From: Pelargonium cotyledonis
Lineage: Eukaryota > Streptophyta > Magnoliopsida > Geraniales > Geraniaceae
DNA length: 20,721 nucleotides
Reading direction: 5' to 3'
NCBI GenBank assembly: GCA_036897625.1
Contig: JAYMTA010001296.1
Span: forward strand, 1 to 20,721
Translations under genes and position numbers: made by a program
The notes under the pieces: model-generated
Told to the model about the DNA's origin: nothing
The model's input: only the letters and a program-made list of their open reading frames with translations
The model's database searches: none
In this document: positions 9,301 through 19,800 of the stretch, piece after piece
Layout of the letters: each line of letters starts with the position of its first letter
Numbering within the stretch: the first letter of the stretch is position 1

Positions 9301-12300
9301 CCTAGGTTGGGATGTACCGAACACAGGTTGCTCCAGTGGTATTTATGTGAACAACAGTGGTCTACTCCAAGGAAAACTTGGTATCTGCCCTCCTGCCCCC
9401 ATTGAAGAAAAGTCGTAAGGACAAGTAAAAGCAGAGAAATATGTGCCTAGAGGAACTGATCTCAGCCCTCCTGCAACAATTGATTTCATGTTTATGTTTG
9501 CTATATGTGGCCTTTGGGAGCAGTTGGTGTGAATTCTCCTACTGTAATCGATTCCATGTTTTTGTTTGTTGCAAGTGCTCTTATTGAATATTCGGTGTGA
9601 CTTCTCCTATAGAGTGCCCTAGTATGTCAGGTCGCAGGTTAATGTCCATTACTTCGTCCTTTCCCACAGACGGCGCCAAAGTGTTGCTACATGAAGATGG
9701 AACGACCAGGAAGCTTGGACTCATGCGACCTCCCAACTGGCAGCTCTCGGACAACACCTACAAAACAAGGCCCCATGGAGATTTCTCCATTAGGCCTCTC
9801 CAACGCTCAAGTCAGATATTCGCAAAGAGAGTTGAATTGTGTAAACATTATTTTGTGATACTGAAAACCGTACCCCTTTTTTTTTTTTTTTTGAAAAATC
9901 TAAAAGAATAGGAAATTCAAAACAAAAATTTGCATATGCGCAGTGTGCAGCCTGCATCCTGAGCTCTGCATTCAATTTTTTTACAAAAAATAATAAAAAT
10001 TTCAAAACAAAAATTTGCATGTGTGCAGTGTGCAAGTGGAAGAAGAAGGGCCTCAATTTATAGGGAAGGAAAAGGTATGTATTGTCACAAGGACACGGCT
10101 TACATAGGCACAGTGTAAATGCAGAGATGAAATGTGTACCAATGAGCGAGCAAAATATTTTGTTCACTGACACACATTAACATTATTTGCTTATTGTTTT
10201 TATATGATTAAACACAAAAAAGACAAGTATATTATTTCTATGCTATGTTGCCCTCTTAGTATGAATGAGCACAATAGAGAGGGGTAAGTGTTATGGGTCA
10301 TGTGTGTTAAGCTGGTTATAGTGGGCTGAGGAATGTGGCTGGCCACAACGAATTGTAGGCCCAACAAGCAGAGAAACCCAAGAAAAGTTTTATTTATATC
10401 AGAGTTAGTAGGGTGAAAAGTACATATATAAATATACACTAAAACAAGGTATGTTTTTAATTAGCACAGAATACTGTTTACACAATTCAACTCTTTTTTG
10501 CGAATATCTGACTTGAGCGTCAGAGGGGCCTAAAGGAGACAATCTCTATCAAGACTTGTTTTGTAGGTGTTGTCCGAGAGCTGCCGGTTGGGAGGTTGCG
10601 CGAATCTAACCTCCTGGTCGTTCCATCTTCATGTAGCAACATGACTTTGCTTTTTCACCATTCTCTCAAAGGTGCAAAATTGAAATAGTATCTAACCAAA
10701 GAACCAGCATGTATGAAAACTTGGGAGATGTTGGCTAGTGAATTTGTGCGCCAATACAGTTTTAATTTGAAAGCAAAAATCATTGTTTAAGACTTGGAGT
10801 TGATGAAACAAACGTTAAATGAAACTTTTGCTGACTTTGGCGGATAACTTGTTTTGATGTCGTTTAGGCCAACTGAAATGAAATAGTTACATTTAATCAT
10901 AAAAAATATTTATTTGTGTAATTACAACAATATGTTTGCTTATGGATCTAGAACATTTTATGAGTTTATTGAAGTCGGGAAGCAGATCCAAAATTAACAG
11001 GAATGACGGAAGCCTTAGACTATTGAAGAAGGAAACAGTACTGGAAGGCGCACTTTCCCGAAAAAGCAACCAAGTAAAGTCACGGCTGTACGAGGTGATG
11101 GTATGGCTCATAACTTTATTCTATTGGGGATATCATATGGCAGAAGCTTACCAAAGTTGGACTATTAGGTCCATTGGTTTCTGCACCACCTCAAAACCCA
11201 TACCCTTGTGATGGGCCAAAAGTGATTATTGCAAGTTCCAGTAAAGCAAGGGCCACTCAGTAGAGAATTGCCCTAGGCTGTAACATGAAACTGTGGATTT
11301 GTTTGATCATAGTAAAATCCAAAGGCCATCTGGTAAGCCGAATGTGAGTCAAAACCCGATGCTGAACTATAGGCTTATGCCTCCGCCAAACATAAATGTT
11401 GTTGAAATTGAAAAGTTGTTATTTGTTCCACTTAGTTTGATATCTCTCTTAAGAACTCACGCACCTTCAAGAACCCATTGAAGGGTAGAAGAAGGAGATA
11501 CGTGTTTGATGCTACAAGTATTTTGGAGTGACAACGAATAAGAGACCCGTCAAACGCCATATCTAAACTGAGACAAGAAAATTTGAATTGTAGGGAGAAA
11601 CTTATTTTATAGAAAGAAAATTGAGTTTTGGAAAGAAATAAACTCTTATTTATAGGAATGAGGTTACCAAATTTCTACCCCTTCAACCACTTGACTACCA
11701 AAATGAGTAGCAATTACAACTAATGTTTTTCGTGTCAATCTAATATTTAAAATTTTCAGCTACTTGTCAATTTACATACCTAATTACGAAATTCACACAT
11801 CTGCATTTCCCAGTCATCAATTGATTTCTTCAAGTCGATATCTACTTTTTAACTTTTATAATTACATTCCAAGTCATCAAATTAAAGTAATTTAAAAGTT
11901 TTAAAGTCTTCAAAGAAAGTTAATTACCAAATCAAAAGTAAATTGATATGAAAAAGAAGCTTCCAAATGGGAACACGTTACGATTTCTAGAAGAATTAAT
12001 CTAGATGGATGTTTAATTCATGAAAATTTTATTGTTTTTTATGTGTGAAATATTATTTGTAATAGGTTACGTAGTGAGTCCCTGCAAGCTGCAAGGGCTT
12101 CATTTAATTATAACAAAATTAAATAAAGAAAAATATACAGTGTATGTTTTAGCGTCAGTGGAAAATGGGGGCATGGTTTACAAAAATTGTCGATCTTTCA
12201 ACAATCAAACATTTGAGAAGTTATAGCGCCAATATGCATAAATCTGTTGAAGACAGAATTTGCAGCAGTAGAAGGGATCAATTTGTTGAAGACATAAAAG

Positions 12301-14319
12301 TGTAGCGCCAGCGGACATCAATTTGTTGAAGAGAGAAAATTGTAGCGCCAACAGACATCAGTCTGTTGAAGACAAAATCATAGTGCCACCAAGCATCAAT
12401 CTGTTGAAGATAGAAAATATTAGCGCTAGCAGTTATCAATCTGTTGAAGACAAAAAAAAAAAACGTAGAACTGGCAGGCATCACCTTGTTGAAGACAGAA
12501 AATCGTAGCACCGACAGGCATCAATCTGTCAAAGATAGAAATTCTTAGCGCCACCAGACATTAGTCTGTCAAAGACAAAATCGTAGCGCCAGCAAGCACC
12601 CCATATTACACTCCCCTGCTCCGTCATGGGTAATGACTATTCAAGAAAGACCATTCAGGTAAGTATTGCATGGTATAGTCGCATATTTGATGTTGTCGTT
12701 CATTCCCAAAACTGGTCTCCACCAGTATGGGCTCATCTGCATGTTCGCACTATTTGCATGAAATACGCTCGGTATTTTCTCCTCAGTAGAGTTGTCATTG
12801 TAAGGATACCAGGCCCCAGCATTTTATTGTGCCTCCTGTTGGAAGAGGTGTGAGATATCCTGTCGAGATTGTGTGATACCATTCTTAAAAATATGATGGT
12901 GTGTGGTGTTAGACCACCTATTTATAAACATCTAGAGTCGCCAACCGATTGTAAGGTCTAGGAAACCAAAATTGGTTATGTATCTTTTTTGAAAATATAA
13001 ATGCATGACCAATTTTGGTTCCTGGACCTTAAAACTGGGCAACTCTAGATGTTTGTATATAGGCAGTCCAACGCCGCACACCATTATAATTTTAATCACG
13101 GGATCACACAGTCTCGATGGGCATATCCTGCACCTATTTCAACGGGAGGCACGGTAAAATGCAGGGGTTGGTATGTTTTTCTTTGGATACATACAAATTT
13201 GTTGAAATATATGTTTTTTTTAATCTATCGGTGCTCAAATAGTTCATTGTCTGCTTCATGATATCTACATGCTCTATCATCATGATAACCATTTCTCTTT
13301 GATCTCACATTTGAATAGTTTGGGTCCTTGCCAATGGCTTTGCAACAGTTTCCTCATTGCCAGATAGAATTAATCTTCATATTCAAGTTTCATTGCAGAT
13401 AAGTAAAATTGACTTAAAGATCTTATTGAGTGGAAGTTGAGGTGCTAATCAATATGTGACATTGGTACCTGTTTGTTTCACTTTTACTACTTTGGTCTTT
13501 TTTATTACAGGTAAAATGAGTTGGGTAGTGACTGTTGGCTTGGCCTCCTCGTTTTATGATTGTGGCTTCTGAACTGGATTTTATGAATATTTAGCTATTT
13601 GTTTATGATTGTGGCATCCGAATTAGATTATATGAATATTTAGCTATTTGTTTATGATTGTGGCTTCCGAACTAGATTTTATGAATATTTAGCTATTTGT
13701 TTATGATTGTGGCTTCTGAACTAGATTTTATGAATATTTAGCTATTTATTTGCTCCCTTCCCCCATCTTTTGGCATGAAAATTGTTTAAATCTAGAATGA
13801 TGCCACTGAGGTTCCTAATAATCTATAAAACGCTAATCTTTAGTGTTGTTTTGAATGCCATTTCATGTCAGAAATCTGATGGTGTTATGTTAGCTTTAGG
13901 GAACTGGAGATGCTTCCGGATACTCTCTCTCGTTAATTTCCTTTCTTAGAAGTTGTAGTATTAATAGTTGCCATCAAATGATTACTGAATTTTCATTGTC
14001 CATGTTTTACTCTGTTGCTGCGTTATGGCCCTTTATTATTTATGACTTGATAATCCATTATGGGCAGGGAAATGATGTGGGAACTCAGTACAGATCTGGA
14101 ATATACTTTTATACGCCTTCACAAGAACAAGCAGCCCTGGAGTCTCTGGAACGACAGCAGAAGGCTTTGAACAAGAAGGTTTTTACGGAGATTTTGCCTG
14201 CCAAGAAGTTCTACAGAGCAGAGGAACACCACCAGCAGTACCTAGCCAAAGGAGGGCGTTTTGGAGATAAGCAGTCTACCGAGAAACGCTGCAATGATCC
14301 AATTAGATGCTATGGGTAA
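6366..14319 (+). CDS. MSRA4: Peptide-methionine (S)-S-oxide reductase, plastid type (MSRA4-like), two exons
   Basis: The coding sequence is exon 1 (6366-6911) joined to exon 2 (14068-14319), giving 265 residues; Arabidopsis MSRA4 is about 258. Splicing is phase 0, with donor CAG|GTGCGT and acceptor GGGCAG|GGA. The enzyme reduces methionine-S-sulfoxide in proteins, using thioredoxin-type reductants. Residues 1 to about 60 are rich in Ser, Leu and Pro and look like a chloroplast transit peptide. The MsrA domain follows, with catalytic Cys107 in GCFWG (106-110), Tyr128, Glu150, the RHDPT segment near 173-177, and GTQYRSG (187-193) spanning the second exon. The C-terminus ends DPIRCYG, with Cys257 and Cys263 as probable resolving cysteines. 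Three normally conserved glycines are replaced: Val144 and Lys147 in the loop before Glu150, and Arg256 before Cys257. There is no stop or frameshift. The gene is probably functional, but these changes and the 7.2-kb intron leave some doubt. Confidence 0.93.
7225..8003 (+). mobile_element. Ty3/gypsy-type gag remnant, left part
   Basis: From about 7810 to 7990 the + strand resembles the N-terminal part of the capsid region of plant gypsy gag of the Tat/Ogre type. The weaker stretch 7225-7800 has coding-like composition but no motif I can name. The fossil is badly broken, with several interruptions, and has no recognised LTR. It appears to be cut by the insertion at 8004 and to resume at 10642. 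Family assignment rests on remembered gag patterns only. Confidence 0.5.
8188..8311. mobile_element. 94-bp insertion with 15-bp target duplication
   Basis: The 15-bp sequence AAAAGCGTACCTTTT occurs at 8188-8202 and again at 8297-8311, bracketing 94 bp (8203-8296) that is absent from the corresponding place in the right arm near 10455-10465. The match between arms resumes cleanly after the second copy. This is the footprint of a small insertion into the left arm after the arms had formed. The length of the duplication suits a SINE-type or other target-primed insertion, but I do not recognise the insert. Confidence 0.7.
9470..9603. repeat. Imperfect two-copy direct repeat of about 68 bp
   Basis: Two adjacent segments share the pattern CTCCTNNNNNAAT, then GATT.CATGTTT.TGTTTG, and both end near GGTGTGAATT or GGTGTGACTT. 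They appear to be a decayed local duplication in the internal region of the nested element. Confidence 0.5.
9682..10641 (-). repeat. Candidate LTR (about 960 bp) with long internal inverted ends
   Basis: Read on the - strand, this segment begins TGTTGCTACATG, has a TATA-like motif near 10062, and ends GTAGCAACA directly before the primer-binding-site-like sequence at 9663-9680, as a 5' LTR should. Unusually, its last 195 bases are the inverted copy of its first 195. The middle carries two direct copies of a 30-odd-base motif (about 9914-9950 and 10001-10032). Whether this is a true LTR or a composite made by rearrangement is open. Confidence 0.45.
10642..11480 (+). mobile_element. Ty3/gypsy-type gag remnant, right part
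   Basis: About 10690-10900 resembles the second half of a plant gypsy gag capsid domain. About 11200-11440 resembles the gag C-terminal region, with a Cys-rich knuckle-like patch and a PNVxQNP-type segment of the Tat/Ogre group. It lies on the same strand as, and appears to continue, the remnant that ends at 8003. It is a broken fossil with several interruptions and no identifiable protease, reverse transcriptase or LTR. Confidence 0.55.
11481..12223. other. Intron stretch of unclear origin, possibly LTR-derived on the - strand
   Basis: Read on the - strand, about 11647-11655 contains CTATAAATA followed by a leader-like run, as in a plant LTR, but I find no matching second copy or defined ends. 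The rest (11700-12223) is AT-rich with no coding signal. The LTR reading is only a suggestion. Confidence 0.25.
12224..12600 (+). repeat. Degenerate minisatellite, about nine to ten copies of a ~40-bp unit
   Basis: Each unit starts TAGCGCCAGCR-like and continues with CATCAATCTGTTGAAGA and an A-rich tail. Unit starts are near 12224, 12262, 12302, 12343, 12380, 12421, 12465, 12505, 12546 and 12585. The copies differ by point changes and short A-tract length changes, so the array is not newly formed. Stop-free shadow frames on both strands arise from the repeat and are not genes. Confidence 0.85.
12806..13174. mobile_element. Fold-back MITE-like element with ~175-bp arms and a short loop
   Basis: The left arm (12806-12983) and right arm (13001-13174) are reverse complements over almost their whole length, separated by about 18 bases. 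Matching landmarks are GCATTTTA (12820 region) with TAAAATGC (13155 region), AAACATCTAGAGT (about 12927) with ACTCTAGATGTTTG (about 13042), and ACCAAAATTGGT near the loop. By eye the arms agree at about 80-85 per cent. There is no coding sequence, and no clear target duplication. In the MSRA pre-mRNA this would form a very long hairpin. Confidence 0.8.
13175..13551. other. Intron stretch with no recognised element
   Basis: The sequence is of ordinary T-rich intron composition. No open frame, repeat or RNA gene is recognised. Confidence 0.5.
13552..13747. repeat. Four tandem copies of a 49-bp unit
   Basis: Units end at 13600, 13649, 13698 and 13747 and share GTTTATGATTGTGGC and TATGAATATTTAGCTATTT. 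The copies differ by only a few bases, so this duplication is younger than the minisatellite at 12224. It ends 320 bases before the intron acceptor. Confidence 0.95.
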
Positions 14320-14596
14320 GCTGTTCACTGGTTTAAACAAGTGAACACTAGAGGAGTTTGGATATTTCATGTAATGAGGTTTTAGCTGTGTATATGCCTC
14401 TGCTTGCCGAATAATTATAAACTATGTGCCTCATGATGTAATAATTAGCTTGTAATTTTCGTTATTCTCATGGTTGTTTAAAATTTGGTTTGATTGGTAA
14501 TAGTAGCAATGGTGTACTAATGGAATAAGACATGGATGGTGGCCATCTTCAGAAAATTATTACCAAATAATAAGCATCAAATCTTGTCTTGAATGG
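14320..14596 (+). other. Probable 3' UTR of the MSRA gene
   Basis: This follows the stop codon at 14317-14319. It is T-rich with several AATAAT-like elements (for example at about 14411 and 14442) that could serve as plant polyadenylation signals. The cleavage site cannot be placed from sequence alone. Confidence 0.35.
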
Positions 14597-14604
14597 GGTT
14601 TTAT

Positions 14605-15023
14605 CAGGGGTGGTCAGTGGTCGGTTTTTTTCAAATATATAATCCAAACCATTATGGTGGTTTGTTCAAAAATACAACACACAATTAATTCTTTTATGCA
14701 TGACCAAGTCAAACCACATCATAATTGGGCGGTTTGGTTTACACTAATAGCCTTGAGAATGGGGTCATTGGGGTGAGCTTAGCTGCTCATTGTCAAAGAG
14801 TCACAAAATTACTTAAAAATAAATGTTCAATGAGTTATTGGGCCTACAGTATTGGGATATTGTGCTACAATGGATATGGTGGTCGGTTCAGTTTGAGCGG
14901 TTTGAAATTTTTTATACTGCTCAATAAACCGCTAACTATGGTTTGGTAGAAAAGTAATCCGCTATAAATTCTTTTAGTTTGGATCGGTTTGATTGGTGCA
15001 GTTCAAATTTTTTAACACCCCTA
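14605..15023. mobile_element. hAT-superfamily MITE with 8-bp target duplication
   Basis: The 419-bp element begins CAGGGGTGGTC and ends AACACCCCTA, the short inverted termini typical of plant hAT MITEs. It is bracketed by identical 8-bp copies of GGTTTTAT (14597-14604 and 15024-15031), the duplication length made by hAT transposases. The interior contains GGTTTGG- and CGGTTTG-type motifs seen in this class and no transposase. It sits between the two convergent genes, just beyond the likely MSRA 3' UTR. Confidence 0.88.
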
Positions 15024-15031
15024 GGTTTTAT

Positions 15032-15906
15032 GGTAAAAGCATTGGAGAGAGTGATATTCCTAATTGAAGATTGAAGTCTTTCATGCTCCTGTTTTGGATG
15101 GTGACATGACATGTAATGACCCCCCTATACTGAACTTGTTTTCATTTCTGCTTAATTTTGAAATATCCAATCGGTGCTTAAGCTCAATGAGATTTTGAGT
15201 GATTCTGATTAGGTGAATGAATCAGTCTTTCATGCATCCGGCAATGAGTCATGTTGTTTCAGCCCATTACGATTCTGATTAGGTGACTTTTGAACTTGCC
15301 CATTAGGATGGTTGGGCGTGACCTTGCACCAAGACGGGAGTAGAGCTCCCATTAGTGCTTCGTCTCCCAAAGGTGGGGCAGGAGGCACCTGAGGCCCTTG
15401 GTCATTGCAACCTTAAGGACCGATGGGAATAGACGGATGTCTAGCACTTGGGCACAGATTGCCTAGCAAATTGCCTCGCAAATCAGCTCGACTTGGGGAG
15501 CCTAATTTGGTGTATTTTGGTAAAAGACCCAATTTAGCACCTAAACATTCGTGTTTGGACCTAATTTGGCTTCTGAACTTTTTTTTTTAAAATCCAAAAT
15601 TTGATGAACTGAACTGGTGGAGTTTCTTCATGAATATATATACCTCAAAATTGGCTGCAAGTTTCTTCATGAATAGGAGGTTAGATGGGTTCACTGTATC
15701 TTTCAACATTCTAAATTTCAAAATTTGACAACATGCACTCCTATGTAAGAACTGAGAATCCCCGTACAGATTTTTAAGGTATCCGTATGCAAAATGTCAA
15801 GCAGATCTGTCAATGATAGCGTCGTAAAAAACAATTAAGAACCGTGTTTAGGTCTCAGAAGATACTTCAACTTGAAAAGATTACCGACTCCAGAAGGTTA
15901 TGGGTA
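15032..15906. other. Space between convergent genes, with an unassigned GC-richer patch
   Basis: The 3' end of the ABCI12 transcript should lie in its right part. About 15300-15500 is clearly richer in G and C than its surroundings but has no open frame or RNA fold that I recognise. A 16-base phrase, GATTCTGATTAGGTGA, occurs twice (near 15200 and 15270), and AGTTTCTTCATGAATA-like phrases also occur twice (near 15630 and 15660). These are probably decayed repeat fragments. Confidence 0.45.
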
Positions 15907-16805
15907 TCAGATAAGGTAATATTCAGAGAAAAAGGCAACACTTACAATACCAACTAAGGACAATAAGGAAACAACATTTGCCAACCAATTTGATGAGTCT
16001 GGTGGGAAGTAAAGTTTGTGAGTGTCACTGTCCCCTCTGAAACCTCTAACAATCATTGCCTGTGAGAGATTAGTGAAGGTCATAGTTAACAAAAGATTGA
16101 ACTAAAGGTATTAACATTTAAAGAATAACATTGTTAAAGGTACTCAAGTAGACATGGAGATGATGATCGGATGAAATATGTAAAACCTGATAGGAAAGGG
16201 ATTCATTCTTGAAGTCTAACCAAATAGAGCATGTTTATGGATGTTAATTTCCTCTGAATATATATTTAGTTGGTTACTCCAAGACCCTATAGAAGTTAGG
16301 CGGTGAAGTTTCCAAAAATTTAAATAAAATACAGAACGTTTATCTAGATGTCTACCGATTTGAAGTGAACAATCCAGTGACATCAGAACCCCTTATCACC
16401 CTCGGAAAGGAGGAAAAGAGGTAGATATAACAGATACACAACTTACTCGCCCATTCTTTATCCGCAGATATTGCAAATTATACTAATATCTGTATCAGCA
16501 TATTAAGGGCACCATATTCTTTGGAAGGTTTTATATAGAATGCATGATTCCTTTAGCTTACATTCAGCCCTTCGAGAACTCGTTTTAAATTTACTTGCAT
16601 AAATCTTTTTCAAATTTCTTTGGTACTAGCCTGTCAGTGTCTGTAACTAAAATTTATTCTCAGTCCTGAATTATCTTAAATATTCATTCAGCCATGTGCT
16701 ACTGGCATCTTGTTGGAGATAGCTAATATGATGGCAAGCTAAACTAAAACTACAAACTTTAAAACATATAGAGTATAATTGATAACACGTGATGAAGGAA
16801 AAGGA

Positions 16806-16837
<32 letters not shown>

Positions 16838-19800
16838 GTTGTGTGTGTGTGTATTCAAACATGTTGAGTAAACCTGAGAAATTTGCTCTGCATGGCTAAA
16901 TATATTTTGGAAGATTCGACGGACGTAGGTGATAAAAACTGCAAAAGGAGATCCAAAAAAGATTATAAACAATAGCAAACATAATATAGCAAAGCGAAGA
17001 TTGATATTATTGAAATCAAGCTATTGTTCAAAATATGCATCATTAATAATTTATATGCATGCGTATACCTAGAGCAAACACAAACACAAACCCAAACACA
17101 CAATATACCATTATACCCAAAATTAAGAGATAAATTACACACAAAAACGACTAAAGAAGAATTACCAAAATTACTGTTTTTAACCAGTCTACTGCACAAT
17201 ACTTGCACCATTTTGGGGTCTGGGGAGGGTCACCTATGTACAGTCTTACCCCTACTTTTGCCCATTAGAATACAAATTGACAAACTAAAAGCTCTGGGTA
17301 AAAATAGTAGGGGTCAAAAGAACAATTAAACCATGCAAATGGTAGATATTTCTTGATGGTATCAATAGCATCAGTTGGTAGTAGCACGTTTTCTGTTATG
17401 AACTGTCAAACATTGTCTAATTTTCAAGCTAAATGAGTAAAGACAATCGAGGAAGAAAGGTAAGATATAAAAATTAAAAGCTATTTATCACGCATTCACT
17501 CTGGTACTATATACTTACCATTGATGGTCTCCATCATCGTCAACTGTTGCCAATTTATCCTCCGAGATACAATGCCCAATGCGACATTGCGCACCTGGCA
17601 ACATATCAAACAGATGAAGAGCCCATATAAAATGTGAATAAGCTCTTCCAATTAAACATCTTTAATGAAATGAAAACAATATTCAGACAATTATTTATAC
17701 ATTCAATAATAACAAATAAATAATGGAAATAGAAATAAGTATGCTATCCTTTTCTTACCTCATCAAATACAAGATTAATGAACCTCAGCGACAACAGCAA
17801 GGTAAGAATAACTTCAGACACTGGAGCACCAATATAATCCAGTGGGAACATAAACCAGCGCAAGGCAAAGGCAAGTTGTTCTGGAGTTGTGGTTGACAGG
17901 CAAAGACTTGCACTTTGGAAGATCTTTCATAAAAAGAGAGACCTAGTTTTCAAATCAATTAAGACTAGATTGCTTTTTAAAGCAATTACAATTCATCAAA
18001 TGGTTCAAATCTGAATTAAGGATTCATATGTATGAATCACCATTTCTCCATCCAACCTGAAACATATGCTTCCTCTCTTTCTAATTCAAGAAATTCATGC
18101 TGTGAAAAAAAGAAATAGTGACCTACACTTCAAATGCTTCATAGAAAGGCGTTTATGTTCAATTTATTCATGTCTGTGCAGACACACCCTTTATAAAATA
18201 GGAGAAAGAAGGAACAAAGGGATAGAAACTCACAGTGAATGTTAGACATGCAGCTGTGCTTGCTACCGACAAACCCTTCCTGGTGAATTGTAATGGTCCG
18301 AGCTTCATTATCACATATGAATAACCTTGCAAAGATGCAGGAATATTAGGCAATCCCATTACCGCGGCTGGTGGAGTTCTTGCTTGCACAAGTGGTGGCA
18401 CGCCATCGGATCCCAACCCCAATGTTAGGAATAGAATTCCAGATATCAACGACACTCTTCCCAATTGATCCTACAAGAATTGTAATGAAATTGTTAGTTT
18501 CTGTGCACTAGCAGGTTTTGGTTCAGAAAGTATAAATAAAACCCTTGAGATTAAGTAGCAGGCTTTACAGTCTTAAAAAATACAATAGATCTTCTAAACT
18601 AGAATATACATATAATGATTCTGGTGTAAAATGTCTTCTAGAAGAAGAATATCAATAAGCTTTCAAATTGAGATTGCTGTAAGAACAAAACACACCTTCA
18701 TGGCTAATAAGTCAAACGGATTTACTTACCATCCACACATTTCTTGGAAGAATACATATTGACATAAGAGCCAAGGATGTGACTAATCCAAGACGCATCG
18801 TCATTTGTGACCTTGCTGGTAAAATAACTAAAGCCAGCAGCCATACCTACATAATAATTATTGATTGTGTTTAAAACAAATAAATAACAGAAGAAACGTA
18901 AGCAATCAATACTTAAGTCTCATAATACGCTTAGGGAAAGAGATAATGTGATAAAACAATACTAAAATCATCCGGGTCGACGTCATAGCGAGTCAAACAA
19001 GGAACAAATATTTCCACTTTTAGTATTAGTTACAGCATAGAATCACTAAAAGTTCCCATCCAAATGTTGTGAATGATCCACATTTAGTAATCTATGTATT
19101 CTTGGGCAGGTGAAAGCATATGCTTGATGCCTCTAGCTCCAGATGACACTGTAACTGCTATTTAAAAGATGATTACATGTTACTAGTCATACAGTCTGTA
19201 CTTCATCCAACATAAATGAATGCCTCAAAAACTCTCTTTAGCTGATGGGAGATTTGGGCATTTCTCAATGTATCTTAGGGTCTCAAGACAATGCAATATG
19301 CATGAAGTGCATCCGTCCAAAAATTGGAGTAAATGGTCAAAAAACCATGAACTTAATCTGCAATCCTAATAATGACATGAAAACACTACATGCCACACAA
19401 AAAACATAACAAAAAAAAAAAAAAACCAAAAAAACAATCCCCCCCCAAAGTAACTATCAATTCAATTAACTGCATCGCTAAATTTCAAAACAGAATGAAT
19501 AAGCAATAACAACATGGCTGAACACCCATGGTATGAAGCAATGCACAAAATTTAGTATCAAACAAAAGAAAATGAAGATAAACAACTCAATTACCATTGA
19601 ATGCTTAAAGTGACTGGCAGCGATCACCCAAAAAAAAAAGCCAACTTTATAAATAAATCATTATCTTGGCCAAAGCCCAATTCAGAATCACAAATAAGTA
19701 GAGCAGAAAAATAAAATATGAAAAAAAATAAAATTACCAACTTAATTCTTGGATCAACCGTATGCAAAAAAGTGGTGGGTGAAGATATGAATTGGCAAAT

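Larger units (their letters stand above)
8004..10641 (-). mobile_element. Nested LTR-type (gypsy-like) element with inverted LTR arms
   Basis: This block splits the gypsy gag remnant. It starts TGTTGCAAC (8004) and ends GTAGCAACA (10641). The left arm (8004-8706) and right arm (about 10051-10641) are inverted copies over roughly 600 bp, matching by eye at about four bases in five. Each has a CTATAAATTGAGG promoter-like motif (about 8694 on +, about 10062 on -). A third, shorter copy of the terminal block (9682-9877) lies in the same direction as the left arm. Directly left of it, read on the - strand, is a primer-binding-site-like sequence, TTTGGCGCCGTCTGTGGG (9663-9680). On the - strand, 8740-9660 reads as proline-rich gag-leader-like sequence with breaks. 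A clear target duplication is not visible. The element is non-functional, and moderate arm divergence suggests it is not recent. Confidence 0.65.
6912..14067 (+). other. Single 7156-bp intron of the MSRA gene, filled with repeats
   Basis: The intron starts with GTGCGT and ends with GGGCAG, keeping the reading frame at phase 0. Its first 300 bases are T-rich and look like original intron sequence. The rest holds two nested retroelement fossils (about 7225-11480), a minisatellite (12224-12600), a fold-back element (12806-13174) and a 49-bp tandem array (13552-13747). Stretches 12601-12805 and 13748-14067 show nothing recognisable beyond T-rich intron sequence. Confidence 0.88.

Noticed and set aside
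8799-9324. Proline-rich - strand frames as a separate host gene
   Set aside because: Position just downstream of a primer-binding-site-like sequence and the proline-rich composition fit a broken gypsy gag leader better than a host gene.
12278-12511. Open frames on both strands over the minisatellite
   Set aside because: They arise because the repeat unit happens to lack stops in places. The residues simply repeat with the unit and match no family I know.
12224-12600. Possible CRISPR-like array
   Set aside because: The unit is a continuous diverged tandem repeat without conserved repeats separated by unique spacers, and the sequence is plant nuclear DNA.
14725-14949. 74-codon open frame
   Set aside because: It lies wholly inside the non-coding hAT MITE.
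16671-16978. Open frames with a Thr-His repeat on the - strand
   Set aside because: They are translations of the (GT)n microsatellite in intron 6. Only 16938-16874 is real coding sequence (ABCI12 exon 6).
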